Below the pieces are notes generated by a model. It saw only the letters and a list, made by a program, of their open reading frames with translations. It had not been told where the DNA came from and made no database searches. This document shows positions 55,307 through 64,000 of a stretch of DNA of 64,000 nt, piece by piece (within the stretch, counting starts at the first letter, position 1; every line of letters begins with the position of its first letter). Source of the stretch: Halomonas alkaliantarctica (GTDB lineage Bacteria > Pseudomonadota > Gammaproteobacteria > Pseudomonadales > Halomonadaceae); NCBI RefSeq assembly GCF_029854215.1, contig NZ_CP122961.1:3286001-3350000 (forward strand), written 5' to 3'. The translations under genes were made by a program, and so were the position numbers.

Positions 55307-56290
55307 TTAACGTAAATAGCTGGAGACACGCTCAAGCAGCTCGCGCTGATCATCGGCGCTTAATGCCCGCTCGCTGGCATTGATGGCACGCAGAATCGTC
55401 TGGTCGCCGTTAGACTGCAGGGCAAGACGTATCTGCTGGGACATTTTGCGAACATCAGGGCTGAAGATGATTTGCAGCGGATTGCGGTTACGCTCGGTTT
55501 CAGTCATGTACTCAACCATAAACTCATGACTGGCGGGGTCGGCGGCTAACAAATCGCGCTGCCCTTCCTGGGCAAAATCGAGCTCAAGATAGTGGTTCAA
55601 CTCGGCCCACACACGATCAATCGGCTGCGGGATAACGACTTCCCACTCGTCGCCCTGCTCGCGAATTTGCAGCGTTTGCTCATCGGTAAGGCGCTGAGCC
55701 GTCCAGGAAGAGGAGACGCTGACGGATGCACTGCGCGCACTTAGGTGGCTCTCCAGCGCATCCAGGCAGCTAGTCATGGTTTGCCCGCCGCGTTCGCAGC
55801 GAACTTCGCTACTGCCTGAGCGCAGCGCGCTTTGCAGCTGTATGTCTGCCTGGGAGGTAACGATAACACCCTGAGAAGCGTTGCTCTCCAGCACCGCTAA
55901 TTGACGGCTACGCACAAACTCTTCCAACTGCGGCCATACCGTACCAGTATCGGCAGCCACCACTAGCCAGGTTTTGTCGCCCACTTCGCGGCGCTCAACG
56001 TACTCTGGCTCCAGGCCACTACCCATTGCCAGGGACTGCGGAGGTTGAATTTCTGCCGCTTCGTCAAGCCGCGCACCTTGGGTAGCGGCTTGAGGAACCG
56101 GCAGCGCATCGCGATAGCGTTGGGTATTGCGGGTCTCTGGCAGCACCAGAGGCGGTGCCGGAGCGACCTCTGTGTAGTCCAGGTTGCGGTCGTGGTAAAA
56201 ACCATCCCGCGCGCAACCAGAGAGCGCCACAGCCGCTGCGAGTGCCAGCGGCACCCATTTAAGCACACGTATTTCAAGCACAGAGCTCAT
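55307..56290 (-). CDS. bamC: Outer membrane assembly lipoprotein BamC
   Basis: 327 residues from ATG 56290. Lipoprotein signal with lipobox ALSGC, lipidated C26. A long N-terminal segment (RDGFYHDRNLDYTEVAPAPPLVLPETRNTQ) and two helix-grip-like domains follow, as in BamC/NlpB. It is an accessory part of the BAM beta-barrel assembly complex. Located between dapA and purC as in E. coli. Confidence 0.9.
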   Translation of the reverse strand: MSSVLEIRVLKWVPLALAAAVALSGCARDGFYHDRNLDYTEVAPAPPLVLPETRNTQRYRDALPVPQAATQGARLDEAAEIQPPQSLAMGSGLEPEYVERREVGDKTWLVVAADTGTVWPQLEEFVRSRQLAVLESNASQGVIVTSQADIQLQSALRSGSSEVRCERGGQTMTSCLDALESHLSARSASVSVSSSWTAQRLTDEQTLQIREQGDEWEVVIPQPIDRVWAELNHYLELDFAQEGQRDLLAADPASHEFMVEYMTETERNRNPLQIIFSPDVRKMSQQIRLALQSNGDQTILRAINASERALSADDQRELLERVSSYLR

Positions 56291-56318
56291 CAAGCCACCT
56301 TAAGTCAACAAATCAAGT

Positions 56319-56345
56319 ACCCAGCTCACAGTAAGTGAGCTGGGT
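56319..56345 (-). terminator. Hairpin between dapA and bamC
   Basis: ACCCAGCTCAC / GTGAGCTGGGT stem with a five-base loop (56319-56345) in the 76-base gap. On the minus strand it is followed by ACTTGATTTGTTG, not a clean T run, so an attenuator or mRNA-end stabiliser is as likely as a terminator. Confidence 0.5.
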
Positions 56346-56366
56346 AGCAAAGGGCATCGCGCCGGG

Positions 56367-57251
56367 TTACTCCTCTACGACGCCCGCCAGTTGCAGCGCT
56401 TCACTAACCGTCGCATGGTACTTTTCCGACAGCCAGGTTAGCGGTAACCGAATCCCTACGTCCGCGTAACCCATACGATTCAACGCCCACTTTACCGGGA
56501 TAGGGTTCGACTCTATGCCCAAATTGGTGTGCAGCGGCATCAACCGCGTATTGATCTGGTGCGCCTTGTCGGCATCACCGGCCACGGCTGCAGTGCAGAG
56601 CTCATGCATCGCCCGAGGTGCAACGTTGGCGGTTACTGAGATATCCCCATGGCCACCCATCAACATAAAATCGCAGGCGGTCGCATCGTCACCGGAGTAG
56701 AGCATAAAGCCACTGCCTTTTAGGCGAGTAATTAGATCTTCCGCACGCTCTAGGTTCCCCGTAGCGTCTTTTAAACCGATAATATTATCTACTTCGGCAA
56801 GACGTAAGACGGTCTCGTTGTAAATATCCGAGCAAGTGCGACCAGGCACATTGTAAAGAATGACCGGCAGGTCGCTGGCCTCGGCGGTAGCCTTAAAGTG
56901 CTGAAACAAACCTTCCTGAGTAGGCTTGTTGTAGTAAGGCGCAACCGTTAGGCAATAATCGGCACCGACCTCTTTAGCGTAGCGGGTCAGCTCTACTGCT
57001 TCGGTGGTATTGTTAGAACCAGTACCGGCAATGACGGGAATACGGCCATTAACCTCTTCCACTACGCTGCGAATGACGTCGAAGTGTTCGGCGAAGGACA
57101 TGGTAGTCGGTTCGCCCGTGGTACCAGCGGCCACAATCGCATCGGTGCCATTTTCGAGATGGAAGTTCACCAGACGGCGAAGCGCCTCCCAGTCGATGTC
57201 GCCATTGACCTTCATAGGCGTCGCCAGGGCGACAATGCTGCCTGTGATCAT
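56367..57251 (-). CDS. dapA: 4-hydroxy-tetrahydrodipicolinate synthase DapA
   Basis: 294 residues from ATG 57251 with GAGGA nine bases upstream; a GTG at 57266 is less likely. Class I aldolase-type enzyme with Schiff-base lysine K161 (GLKDATGN), Y133 (LYNVPGRT) and the T44/T45 pair in GTTGEPTT. Condenses pyruvate with aspartate semialdehyde in lysine and diaminopimelate synthesis. First in dapA-bamC-purC. Confidence 0.97.
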   Translation of the reverse strand: MITGSIVALATPMKVNGDIDWEALRRLVNFHLENGTDAIVAAGTTGEPTTMSFAEHFDVIRSVVEEVNGRIPVIAGTGSNNTTEAVELTRYAKEVGADYCLTVAPYYNKPTQEGLFQHFKATAEASDLPVILYNVPGRTCSDIYNETVLRLAEVDNIIGLKDATGNLERAEDLITRLKGSGFMLYSGDDATACDFMLMGGHGDISVTANVAPRAMHELCTAAVAGDADKAHQINTRLMPLHTNLGIESNPIPVKWALNRMGYADVGIRLPLTWLSEKYHATVSEALQLAGVVEE

Positions 57252-57584
57252 CCGTTTATTCCTCACCAGCCAAATTGTGATATCACTATCTAGGTTTTAA
57301 GTACTCGTGTTGTTAAGTACTCGTGTTTTTAAGGACTACGTTTGCATCGAAACCGAGCGCGATCAGGCTATTTTGCATTAAACACCTACATCTCGCAGAG
57401 GCCAAATGGTACTCAGGCGATTCGAGCCTGTACAGCGTAAAGCGCTGTGAGTTTGTCGTCACCCGGTTTTGGGCTTTGACAACGGCCCCTGGCTTACGTG
57501 TAATCGTGCATAGCTCTTCACATTAGCTATTCACATTAGCGCTTCAGCGAAACACCCCATCTTAACCCCCAATGAGGACGCTTT
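57252..57584. other. Intergenic region between dapA and bcp
   Basis: No gene supported in 333 bases; the gcvR gene found here in enterics is absent. It contains the direct repeat at 57297-57327 and a GTGATATCAC palindrome (57278-57287) in the dapA promoter zone. Confidence 0.5.
57297..57327. repeat. Direct repeat TTAAGTACTCGTGTT x2 upstream of dapA
   Basis: A 15-base sequence occurs at 57297-57311 and 57313-57327 with period 16, about one and a half helical turns. It lies about 50-75 bases upstream of the dapA start codon, where a tandem regulator site or duplicated promoter element could sit. Confidence 0.7.
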
Positions 57585-58061
57585 ATGCCTGTTGAAATTG
57601 GACAATCCGTTGCTGACTTCTCTGCTACTGCCACCGGTGATACCACCGTGACGCTGTCGGAGCTGCGTGGAAAACAAGTAGTTATTTACTTCTACCCCAA
57701 AGCCAGCACGCCCGGCTGCACCACCGAGGGCGGAGACTTCCGTGACCGCAAACCCGCCTTTGATGCTGCAAATACGGTGATTCTCGGCGTTTCTCGCGAC
57801 GGCCTGCGCGCCCAGGAGAACTTTAAGGCCAAGCAAGATTTCAATTTCGACCTTATTTCAGACAAAGACGAAAATGTATGCACGCTATTTGACGTTATCA
57901 AGCTCAAGAAAATGTACGGCAAGGAACACCTGGGTATCGAGCGCAGCACCTTCCTGATTGACAAGGAGGGCAAGCTAGCCAACGAGTGGCGCGGTGTTAA
58001 AGTACCTGGCCACGCTGAAGAAGTGCTTGCTGCGGCTGAAAAACTTAACGCGGCCAGCTAG
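57585..58061 (+). CDS. bcp: Thiol peroxidase, BCP/peroxiredoxin Q family
   Basis: 158 residues after GAGGA. AhpC/TSA thioredoxin-like fold with peroxidatic C45 in STPGCTTEG. The resolving cysteine found five residues later in E. coli Bcp (C50) is Gly here; C99 is present. It reduces hydrogen and organic peroxides using thioredoxin in relatives. Confidence 0.92.
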   Translation: MPVEIGQSVADFSATATGDTTVTLSELRGKQVVIYFYPKASTPGCTTEGGDFRDRKPAFDAANTVILGVSRDGLRAQENFKAKQDFNFDLISDKDENVCTLFDVIKLKKMYGKEHLGIERSTFLIDKEGKLANEWRGVKVPGHAEEVLAAAEKLNAAS

Positions 58062-58127
58062 CTTTCCACAACTTTTTCTCCGCCAACTCATTGCCCGTTC
58101 CGACCCACCACGGGCAATGAGTGAACC

Positions 58128-59237
58128 TTACTCGGCCTCCTGGGCCGCCGGGGCTTGCAGCCCTCTCCGTTCATCACGTCCGTGCATGCTTCGCGGCCAG
58201 GCGTAAATCAGCGCCTTCAGCAGTGTTGCCAAGGGAATCGCAAAGAAGATCCCCCAGAAGCCCCAAATCCCACCGAAGAACAGTACCGCCACAATAATCG
58301 AAACCGGGTGAATATTATTGGTCTCAGAGAACAATACCGGTGCCAATACGTTGCCATCCAGCGCTTGAATCACGCCATAAGCCACCAGCACATAGACAAA
58401 ATCTTCGCTAAGGCCAAAATAGAACCCCGCCACTGCGGCGACCGGCAGCGTGGCCACTGCCGCACCGATATAAGGCACTAACACCGAAAGCCCTACCAAC
58501 ACCGCCAATAACGCCGTATACGGCAAGCCAAAGAACGCAAAGGTAAAGAACGCCACTGTACCCACGATAATTATTTCAATAAATTTACCGCGGATATAGT
58601 TGGCAATTTGATCGTCCATCTCACGCCAAATACGCGAGAGTAGCGTACGCTTTTGAGGCAACAGCGAAAGTATAAAGCCGATCAGTACTTCGCGGTCCTT
58701 GAGCATAAAGAACACCAGAATTGGCACCAGCACCAAGTAGATAATCAGCGACATAATATTGCCTAGCGAGGCCAGCGAAAGCGTCAAGGCGCGCTGGCCT
58801 AGCTGGCTAATCTCGCGGCTTGCTACCCCTATCCAGCTCTGCATCTGATCCGGCGTAATAATGTTCGGATAGCGCGCCTGCAACTCATCCAGCCACCCCT
58901 GGCCACTTGCGAACATGCGCGGCGTCTCTTGAACCAGCCCCACTAACTGATTCCAGATCAACGGCATCAGAATAAACGCCAGGGAGAGCAACACACTGAT
59001 AAAGGCTAAAAAGACCAGGATGACCGCCAACAGATGCGGCAACCCCCGCCGGGTAAGCGCACCCACTACGCCCTGGAGCAGAAACGCGATCACGAGTGCG
59101 GTAAAAAATGGCGCCAGCATCCGCCCAAACCAAATAATCGCCGCAAAGCCTGCCACAAGCACTACCAGCAGGATGAGCGCCTCTTCGTCTGAGAAGTAGC
59201 GTTCAACCCAGCTTTTTAAAATCGTGCGCAGGGTCAT
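58128..59237 (-). CDS. perM: AI-2E family transporter, PerM-like
   Basis: 369 residues, about eight membrane helices, with the AI-2E/PerM family segment VPYIGAAVATLPVAAVAGFYFG and GNVLAPVLFSETNNIHPVSIIVAVLFFGGIWGFWG. Despite the family name, substrates vary, including Na+/H+ antiport in halophiles. It starts within the end of the TusA-like gene (ATGA overlap). Confidence 0.9.
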   Translation of the reverse strand: MTLRTILKSWVERYFSDEEALILLVVLVAGFAAIIWFGRMLAPFFTALVIAFLLQGVVGALTRRGLPHLLAVILVFLAFISVLLSLAFILMPLIWNQLVGLVQETPRMFASGQGWLDELQARYPNIITPDQMQSWIGVASREISQLGQRALTLSLASLGNIMSLIIYLVLVPILVFFMLKDREVLIGFILSLLPQKRTLLSRIWREMDDQIANYIRGKFIEIIIVGTVAFFTFAFFGLPYTALLAVLVGLSVLVPYIGAAVATLPVAAVAGFYFGLSEDFVYVLVAYGVIQALDGNVLAPVLFSETNNIHPVSIIVAVLFFGGIWGFWGIFFAIPLATLLKALIYAWPRSMHGRDERRGLQAPAAQEAE

Positions 59238-59497
59238 GAGTGCGCATCCCCAGCTTTTCTAATCCAGTAAATATAAATGTCGTCGCGCTGCTCTCGGCCT
59301 TCCAGCCTATGCGCACTCTGGTCGGTAAACGACGCCATATCCCGCCACGAGCCCGCATCCGTTGATCGTACTTCAAGTAACTGCCCAGCCGCCAAGCCTG
59401 CGAGGGCCTGTTTGGCCTTTAGCAAAGGTAACGGGCAATGCAGCCCACAGGCGTCAAGCACCGTGTCGGGTTGAAAGCCCCCGGTTTGCTCAGACAT
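59234..59497 (-). CDS. TusA-like sulfurtransferase domain protein
   Basis: 87 residues from ATG 59497 with GAGG eight bases upstream; a GTG at 59503 is possible. The family motif CGLHCPLPLLKAK (the CPxP cysteine carries the persulfide) is intact. The neighbourhood with PerM and BepA is common in gammaproteobacteria and differs from the true tusA locus, so it may be a TusA paralogue of unknown partner. Confidence 0.88.
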   Translation of the reverse strand: MSEQTGGFQPDTVLDACGLHCPLPLLKAKQALAGLAAGQLLEVRSTDAGSWRDMASFTDQSAHRLEGREQRDDIYIYWIRKAGDAHS

Positions 59498-59697
59498 ACG
59501 CACTCCCTCAAAATGACCTGCCTATTAACGGCATAGATTTATAAATCTTGTTGCATAAACATTGTTTAATAAACGCTGCGACATAAACTGTCTTTTTAAC
59601 GATTGATTTCACTAGGCTGTCGATTTAACGGCACTTCCCAGTCTTTATCAATGTCACACAGTCACCGCTGTGCTTAACCATCACTTAAGAGGATGCC

Positions 59698-61161
59698 ATG
59701 CCGACCCTTCGTACCGCTTACCCAGGCTGGATATGTGCGTTCGCTTGTGCCTTTGGCAGCTTGCTGTTTAGTCCACAAAGTGCGGCTATCAACGATTACG
59801 GCTTGCCAAGTTTAGGGGCGGCGTCTACATCCGTCAGCAACGAAGAGTATCGCTTGGGCCGCGCTTGGCTGCGCCAGTTTCGTGCTCAAGCTCCCCAGTG
59901 GCAAGACCCCATTACCAATGATTATTTGCAAAGCCTGATTGCCCGGCTGGCACCGCATAGCGATATTAAGGGTCTGCGTACGATCACCGTGATGGTCGAT
60001 AATGCTTCACTGAACGCCTTTGCCGTCCCTGGCGGGGTGGTAGGGATCAATTCAGGGCTATTCGCGTTTGCCGAAGATGAAGGCGCCTTTGTCTCGGTAT
60101 TAGCTCACGAACTGGGCCACCTCTCTCAACGCCACTATGCCCGAGGCAGCGCCCGCGCAGCTCAGACCCAACTGCCCGCCATGGCGGCCATGCTGGCGGG
60201 TATGCTGATAGCCGCCAGTGGGGGCGGCGACGCTGGCATGGCGGCCGCTGTGGGTTCACAGGCGGCGCTAATTCAGGATCAGCTAAGCTACTCACGGCTA
60301 TTTGAGCAGGAAGCCGACAACATTGGCATTCAGGCCATGGCCGATGCTGGCTACGACCCACAAGCAATGGTGCGCATGTTCGCCGCCATGCAGCGCATGG
60401 CGCGTTTACAGGGCGATACGCCGCCGGAGTTCTTGCTCACCCACCCGGTTACCGACAATCGCTTAAGCGCCGCACAAGCTCGCGCTGCCCAACTCAATGT
60501 GGCCGATGCGTACACCAGCAACACCCTCTACGACATGATGCGCGCCCGAGCGCTGCTCAGCATTTACAACAATACGCCACAGCAAGCTGCTTCGCGCCTA
60601 GCTCAGGAAGGCGCCGAACAGGCCGCTCAGGACTACTTAGCTGCACTGATCGATGCTCGCAACGGCCAAACCGATAGCGCTCTGGGGCAGCTGGATAGGC
60701 TTGCTAACGAGCATCCCGACTTTGCCATGCTGCCTGCCTCTGCGGCTAGCGTCGCCTTGGAAGCGGGCCGCTACGATCAGGCCATTCAGCGCAGCCAGCA
60801 ATTGCTACGCTTTATGCCCAACTACCTACCTGCCCAGCTAATATTGGCCGAAGCACAGCTCCAGCGCGACCCGCAGGCGGCCTATGACCTGCTACGCGAC
60901 ATCACTTCCCAAAACCCGGAAAATCCGCAGGTCTTCAACCTGCTGGCCGAAGCCGCCGGGCGCAGTGGGCATGAGAGTTGGGGGCATTTAGCACGTGCAG
61001 AGCACCTTCAACTGACCGGCCGCGTTGATAGTGGCATTCGCCAGCTCTCTATCGCCCGGGATGCCGCAGAGCGAGAAAATGACCAGCAGGCGCTGGCAAG
61101 AATCGAGCAGCGCCGCGAGGACTTTATTGAGTATCGCGAAGCCTTGGAAGATTTTAACTGA
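59698..61161 (+). CDS. bepA: Periplasmic M48 metalloprotease with TPR domain, BepA-like
   Basis: 487 residues with an N-terminal signal peptide (ending near SAA-INDYG). M48 zinc motif H137-E138-L-G-H141 (AHELGH) and the downstream EADNIGIQAM glutamate, then a TPR-rich C-terminal half (about 290-480). BepA degrades or helps fold LptD and other outer membrane proteins in E. coli. Confidence 0.95.
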   Translation: MPTLRTAYPGWICAFACAFGSLLFSPQSAAINDYGLPSLGAASTSVSNEEYRLGRAWLRQFRAQAPQWQDPITNDYLQSLIARLAPHSDIKGLRTITVMVDNASLNAFAVPGGVVGINSGLFAFAEDEGAFVSVLAHELGHLSQRHYARGSARAAQTQLPAMAAMLAGMLIAASGGGDAGMAAAVGSQAALIQDQLSYSRLFEQEADNIGIQAMADAGYDPQAMVRMFAAMQRMARLQGDTPPEFLLTHPVTDNRLSAAQARAAQLNVADAYTSNTLYDMMRARALLSIYNNTPQQAASRLAQEGAEQAAQDYLAALIDARNGQTDSALGQLDRLANEHPDFAMLPASAASVALEAGRYDQAIQRSQQLLRFMPNYLPAQLILAEAQLQRDPQAAYDLLRDITSQNPENPQVFNLLAEAAGRSGHESWGHLARAEHLQLTGRVDSGIRQLSIARDAAERENDQQALARIEQRREDFIEYREALEDFN

Positions 61162-61167
61162 ACCTAT

Positions 61168-61272
61168 GTCATTGCGAAGAGCGCAGCGACGCGGCAATCT
61201 TTACCAGTGGTGGCAGTAACACCGAGATTGCTTCACTTCGTTCGCAATGACACTTCTACGCTCGCAATGACG
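61168..61272. repeat. REP-like palindromic repeat after bepA
   Basis: GTCATTGCGA...GGCAATCT (61168-61200) is mirrored by AGATTGC...TCGCAATGAC (61225-61251), and a third partial arm CTCGCAATGACG follows at 61261-61272. The TCATTGCGA/GCAATCT palindrome is a known type of dispersed bacterial hairpin repeat. It lies in the gap between convergent bepA and nadA. Confidence 0.8.
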
Positions 61273-61291
61273 TTCGGTTAATCTTTTCTCG

Positions 61292-62320
61292 CTATGTATT
61301 GAAGTTAAGCATGCGCTCAAGGGGTTTTAAGGCCTGCAGGCGCAGAGCTTCATCCACCTGAATCTCACCACTCCCCTCGCGCAGCGCACCGGCTAGATTA
61401 TCCAGCTCATTCATGGCCATCCAGGGGCAGTGGGCGCAGCTGCGGCAGGTAGCGCCGTTGCCTGCCGTCGGCGCTTCAAACAGGGTTTTATTCGGCACCG
61501 CCTGCTGCATCTTGAAAAAGATGCCACGATCAGTGGCCACAATCAGCTTATCGTTGGGTAATTCTTTCGCCGCCTTGATCAACTGTGAGGTGGAGCCTGC
61601 CACATCCGCCAGCTTCACTACCGGCTCTGGCGACTCCGGATGCACCAGCACAGCGGCATCCGGATAGATGCGTTTCAGGTCTTCAACGCCCTTGGCCTTG
61701 AACTCTTCATGGACGATGCAGGCGCCGTCCCACATCAACATATCGGCGCCGGTTTTGTTCTGGATATAGCCACCCAAATGCTTATCGGGTGCCCAAAGAA
61801 TTTTCTCGCCTTTGGCCTGCAGGTGCTCAATCACCTCAACAGCAATCGACGAAGTCACTACCCAATCCGCCCGCGCTTTAACAGCAGCGGAGGTATTGGC
61901 ATACACCACGACGGTACGGTCTGGGTGGGCATCACAGAAAGCGCTGAACTCATCCGCAGGACAGCCAATATCCAGTGAGCAAGTGGCTTCCAAAGTGGGC
62001 ATCAGCACGCGCTTTTCAGGCGAGAGGATCTTGGCGGTTTCGCCCATAAAGCGGACACCGGCGACAACCAGTGTGGTGGCGTCATGGCGAGCACCAAATC
62101 GCGCCATCTCCAGCGAGTCCGCGACACAGCCGCCGGTCTCTTCCGCCAGTTGCTGAATGGCATCAGCGGTATAGTAGTGTGCGACCAGAACGGCATTATG
62201 GGCTTTCAACAGCCGTTTGATCTCTTCAACCCGGGCCTGATCTTCCGCGGGAATGCGGGTCGGGCAGTAGGCTGTCGGTAGCGAGGCCTCAAGCTTCGCT
62301 TGAGTAGTCATAATAGTCAT
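61292..62320 (-). CDS. nadA: Quinolinate synthase NadA
   Basis: 342 residues from ATG 62320; a GTG at 62332 or ATG at 62311 are alternatives, and no start has a strong site. 4Fe-4S enzyme that condenses iminoaspartate with dihydroxyacetone phosphate. Cluster-ligand regions are visible in [13 protein letters not shown] and [10 protein letters not shown], plus the [12 protein letters not shown] start of the first domain. It makes the quinolinate used by NadC. Confidence 0.96.
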   Translation of the reverse strand: MTIMTTQAKLEASLPTAYCPTRIPAEDQARVEEIKRLLKAHNAVLVAHYYTADAIQQLAEETGGCVADSLEMARFGARHDATTLVVAGVRFMGETAKILSPEKRVLMPTLEATCSLDIGCPADEFSAFCDAHPDRTVVVYANTSAAVKARADWVVTSSIAVEVIEHLQAKGEKILWAPDKHLGGYIQNKTGADMLMWDGACIVHEEFKAKGVEDLKRIYPDAAVLVHPESPEPVVKLADVAGSTSQLIKAAKELPNDKLIVATDRGIFFKMQQAVPNKTLFEAPTAGNGATCRSCAHCPWMAMNELDNLAGALREGSGEIQVDEALRLQALKPLERMLNFNT

Positions 62321-62550
62321 TGTGTCTACCACTGTGACGAACAGGGAATCCCCCTGTTAAACACTGGGTCACGACTCATGCACGCCTTGCACATGTGCCG
62401 CTCGTATGAGCGATGGGCCTCTGCGTCTATCGCGATGGCCGATCACTTAAAATCTATTCTGGATAGCATTATTCTAGACTATTTTGGCGGGAAATAGTTT
62501 TTGACTGCAAACAGATTGTCACACAAATGGCTTTCAAGACACATAGCAAA

Positions 62551-62581
62551 ACGCCCTTGGCAGATGAACTGCCAAGGGCGT
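62551..62581 (-). terminator. Terminator of the tRNA-Lys operon
   Basis: ACGCCCTTGGCAG / CTGCCAAGGGCGT stem with a five-base loop, followed on the minus strand by TTTTGC, directly after the second tRNA-Lys. Confidence 0.85.
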
Positions 62582-62587
62582 TGAATT

Positions 62588-62663
62588 TGGTGGGTCGTGC
62601 AGGATTCGAACCTGCGACCAATTGATTAAAAGTCAACTGCTCTACCAACTGAGCTAACGACCC
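62588..62663 (-). tRNA. tRNA-Lys (TTT)
   Basis: 76 bases with encoded CCA. Acceptor GGGTCGT, D-arm TAGCTCAGTTGGTAGAGCA, anticodon loop CTTTTAA (anticodon TTT), T-arm GGTTCGAATCC. Identical to the copy at 62760. Confidence 0.98.
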
Positions 62664-62759
62664 AAACTTGCTTTGCTATTCATTTACTAGCGGTACAACA
62701 CTTTGAACGTTCATTACTGGACTCAAACTAACTTAATCCAAACTGATCAGTTGTTTGAA

Positions 62760-62835
62760 TGGTGGGTCGTGCAGGATTCGAACCTGCGACCAATTGATTA
62801 AAAGTCAACTGCTCTACCAACTGAGCTAACGACCC
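62760..62835 (-). tRNA. tRNA-Lys (TTT), promoter-proximal copy
   Basis: 76 bases with encoded CCA, identical to the gene at 62588; 96 bases separate the two. Confidence 0.98.
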
Positions 62836-62851
62836 GCCTGAACGGATGCAT

Positions 62852-62880
62852 ATCCTACGCTTACACCTCATTGATAGCAA
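62852..62880 (-). promoter_or_regulatory. Promoter of the tRNA-Lys operon
   Basis: On the minus strand TTGCTA, 17-base spacer, TAGGAT, located 17 bases upstream of the first tRNA-Lys. Confidence 0.65.
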
Positions 62881-62972
62881 GCGTTTTTTCGCCTTCACTC
62901 TACAACAAGCTACCTTTCGCATGCCTGCTCGCGTCACTCAATGCTGACAGGCACGCTTATCAGCTTAATCAC

Positions 62973-63848
62973 TTAACGGGCTTTGCTTTTCGGTTTGCGC
63001 AATGCCTGTACCGGCTTACGCTTGTGCTTGTCGCGGTTCCAACGGTTTTTCTCATCCGGCGTCAGCGCGGGTACTTTACGGGTTTCCAAGTTAGCCAGCG
63101 TGGCTAAGTCATCCACCTCATCCTGGGTAAGTTCGACCCACTCGCCAGCTTTTGCCCGCTTATCGAGGAAGATATTGCCGTAGCGCACGCGTTTAAGGCG
63201 ACTAACCGTCAGCGCTTGCGATTCCCAAAGACGCCGCACTTCACGGTTGCGCCCTTCCAAAATCACTACGTGAAACCAGGTGTTGATGCCTTCGCCACCA
63301 AACTCCTGTACATCGGTAAAGCGCGCCGGGCCATCTTCCAACATGACGCCATCGACCATGGCCATGATATGCTCGCGCTTCACTTCACCCATCACGCGAA
63401 CCGCGTACTCGCGCTCCACCTGAGTAGAGGGGTGCATCAAACGGTTGGCCAGCTCACCATCGGTGGTAAACAGCAGCAAACCGCTGGTATTGATATCCAG
63501 GCGCCCAATCGCAATCCAGCGCTCGCCTTTCAGGCGCGGCAAGCGGTCAAACACCGTGCGGCGCCCTTCTGGGTCCTTACGGGTGCACAGCTCGCCTTCC
63601 GGTTTGTTGTACATAATTACCCGGCGTGGCACTTCTTCTTCGGGGCGCAGTGCCACAGGACGGTCATCAAAACTGACTTTGTCCCGCGCTTCAACGCGGT
63701 CGCCCAGCTTAGCCACTTGGCTATTCACTTTAACGCGGCCGGCGGAAATCGCCGTTTCCATTTCACGACGCGAGCCAAGGCCTGCACGGGCCAAGACTTT
63801 TTGCAGCTTTTCGCTGGTGGGGGGCGTGGTGTTATTACTCTGACTCAT
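62973..63848 (-). CDS. rluB: 23S rRNA pseudouridine(2605) synthase RluB
   Basis: 291 residues. N-terminal S4 RNA-binding domain ([29 protein letters not shown]), then the RsuA/RluB/E/F catalytic domain with [17 protein letters not shown] (catalytic Asp in RLD) and ending in a basic tail ([21 protein letters not shown]). Its start overlaps the scpB stop by 14 bases. scpB-rluB is a common gene pair. Confidence 0.95.
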   Translation of the reverse strand: MSQSNNTTPPTSEKLQKVLARAGLGSRREMETAISAGRVKVNSQVAKLGDRVEARDKVSFDDRPVALRPEEEVPRRVIMYNKPEGELCTRKDPEGRRTVFDRLPRLKGERWIAIGRLDINTSGLLLFTTDGELANRLMHPSTQVEREYAVRVMGEVKREHIMAMVDGVMLEDGPARFTDVQEFGGEGINTWFHVVILEGRNREVRRLWESQALTVSRLKRVRYGNIFLDKRAKAGEWVELTQDEVDDLATLANLETRKVPALTPDEKNRWNRDKHKRKPVQALRKPKSKAR

Positions 63849-64000
63849 GGTCGTCTGACCTCACATCGGTAGTCTCCGTGCTTTCGCGCTCCTCTTGTTG
63901 GCGCTTGGCACGTGCCGCGAGCCGAGCCTGTAGGTCGGCAAAACTCAGCGGCTGGGTTAACGCCGTCTCGGCGTGCGTGTCGGCTATCTCAGCCGAGGTT
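63835..64000 (-). CDS. scpB: Segregation and condensation protein ScpB, C-terminal end only
   Basis: 54 codons of a reading frame that enters from the right edge and stops at 63835-63837. The visible text includes [21 protein letters not shown], which matches the C-terminal region of ScpB, and an acidic end ([12 protein letters not shown]). ScpB is the winged-helix partner of the SMC condensin. The overlap with rluB supports the assignment. Confidence 0.75.
   Translation of the reverse strand, partial: TSAEIADTHAETALTQPLSFADLQARLAARAKRQQEERESTETTDVRSDDHESE

Noticed and set aside
57323..57526. 67-codon frame between dapA and bcp
   Set aside because: No ribosome binding site, odd composition, and it overlaps the dapA promoter region with its repeat; no gcvR-like sequence.
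62300..62497. 65-codon plus-strand frame over the nadA start
   Set aside because: Overlaps the nadA start region, no family resemblance and no ribosome binding site.
63216..63872. 218-codon frame antisense to rluB
   Set aside because: Entire frame is opposite to rluB and its translation has no recognisable motif.

Overview
The window looks like core chromosome of a halophilic gammaproteobacterium, most likely Halomonas or a close relative. This rests on protein family resemblance, moderately high GC, a cbb3 oxidase locus next to an Anr/Fnr regulator, the CrbS/CrbR-Acs acetate module, and the dapA-bamC-purC and aceEF order. It is not a database result. I see no insertion sequence, prophage, integrase or CRISPR array.

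Layout. (1) 1-9077: a minus-strand cluster with a TRAP transporter (dctPQM-type), a crotonase-fold protein without the usual catalytic glutamates, a class III CoA-transferase, a serine/alanine-glyoxylate-type aminotransferase and a GlcD/YdiJ-like flavoprotein cut by the left edge. A HbpS/GlcG-like gene and a GntR/FCD regulator follow it. (2) 9082-14490: glycolate oxidation locus, with a GlcC-like repressor/activator divergent from glcDEFG. (3) 14616-15242: five tRNA genes (3 Asp, 2 Val) behind one good sigma-70 promoter. (4) 16290-28313: ccoNOQP, ccoGHIS, a SafE-like membrane protein, hemN, anr and convergent ttcA, a microaerobic respiration island. (5) 28423-41300: acetate module with a degenerate DnaQ-like protein, a cNMP/CBS/DUF294 protein, a two-gene Na+/solute symporter behind a long structured leader, a small membrane protein, the transporter-kinase CrbS, its regulator CrbR, and acs. 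(6) 41485-63848: housekeeping genes (sprT, a YecA-like gene, a phospholipase D-type synthase, rsmJ, tsaB, adk, aceF, aceE, ampD, nadC, a GNAT gene, trmO, purC, bamC, dapA, bcp, perM, a tusA-like gene, bepA, nadA, two tRNA-Lys, rluB) and the C-terminal end of scpB at the right edge.

How the genes fit together. The first 14.5 kb converge on C2 acid metabolism. The left cluster appears to import an organic anion, activate it as a CoA ester and handle glyoxylate by transamination, while glcDEF feeds electrons from glycolate into the quinone pool and yields glyoxylate. The substrate of the left cluster cannot be named from sequence; it is the best candidate for an undescribed pathway here. The acetate module likewise combines uptake, sensing, control and activation of acetate to acetyl-CoA.

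Points of special interest: a shared inverted repeat (TGAAT-N5/6-ATTCA) in the left cluster, an RNA leader before the symporter with mutually exclusive stems, a pseudo-exonuclease in the acetate module, an EF-hand-like loop in the symporter insertion, and a REP-like palindrome after bepA. Start codons were moved inward from the longest reading frame where a ribosome binding site favoured it.
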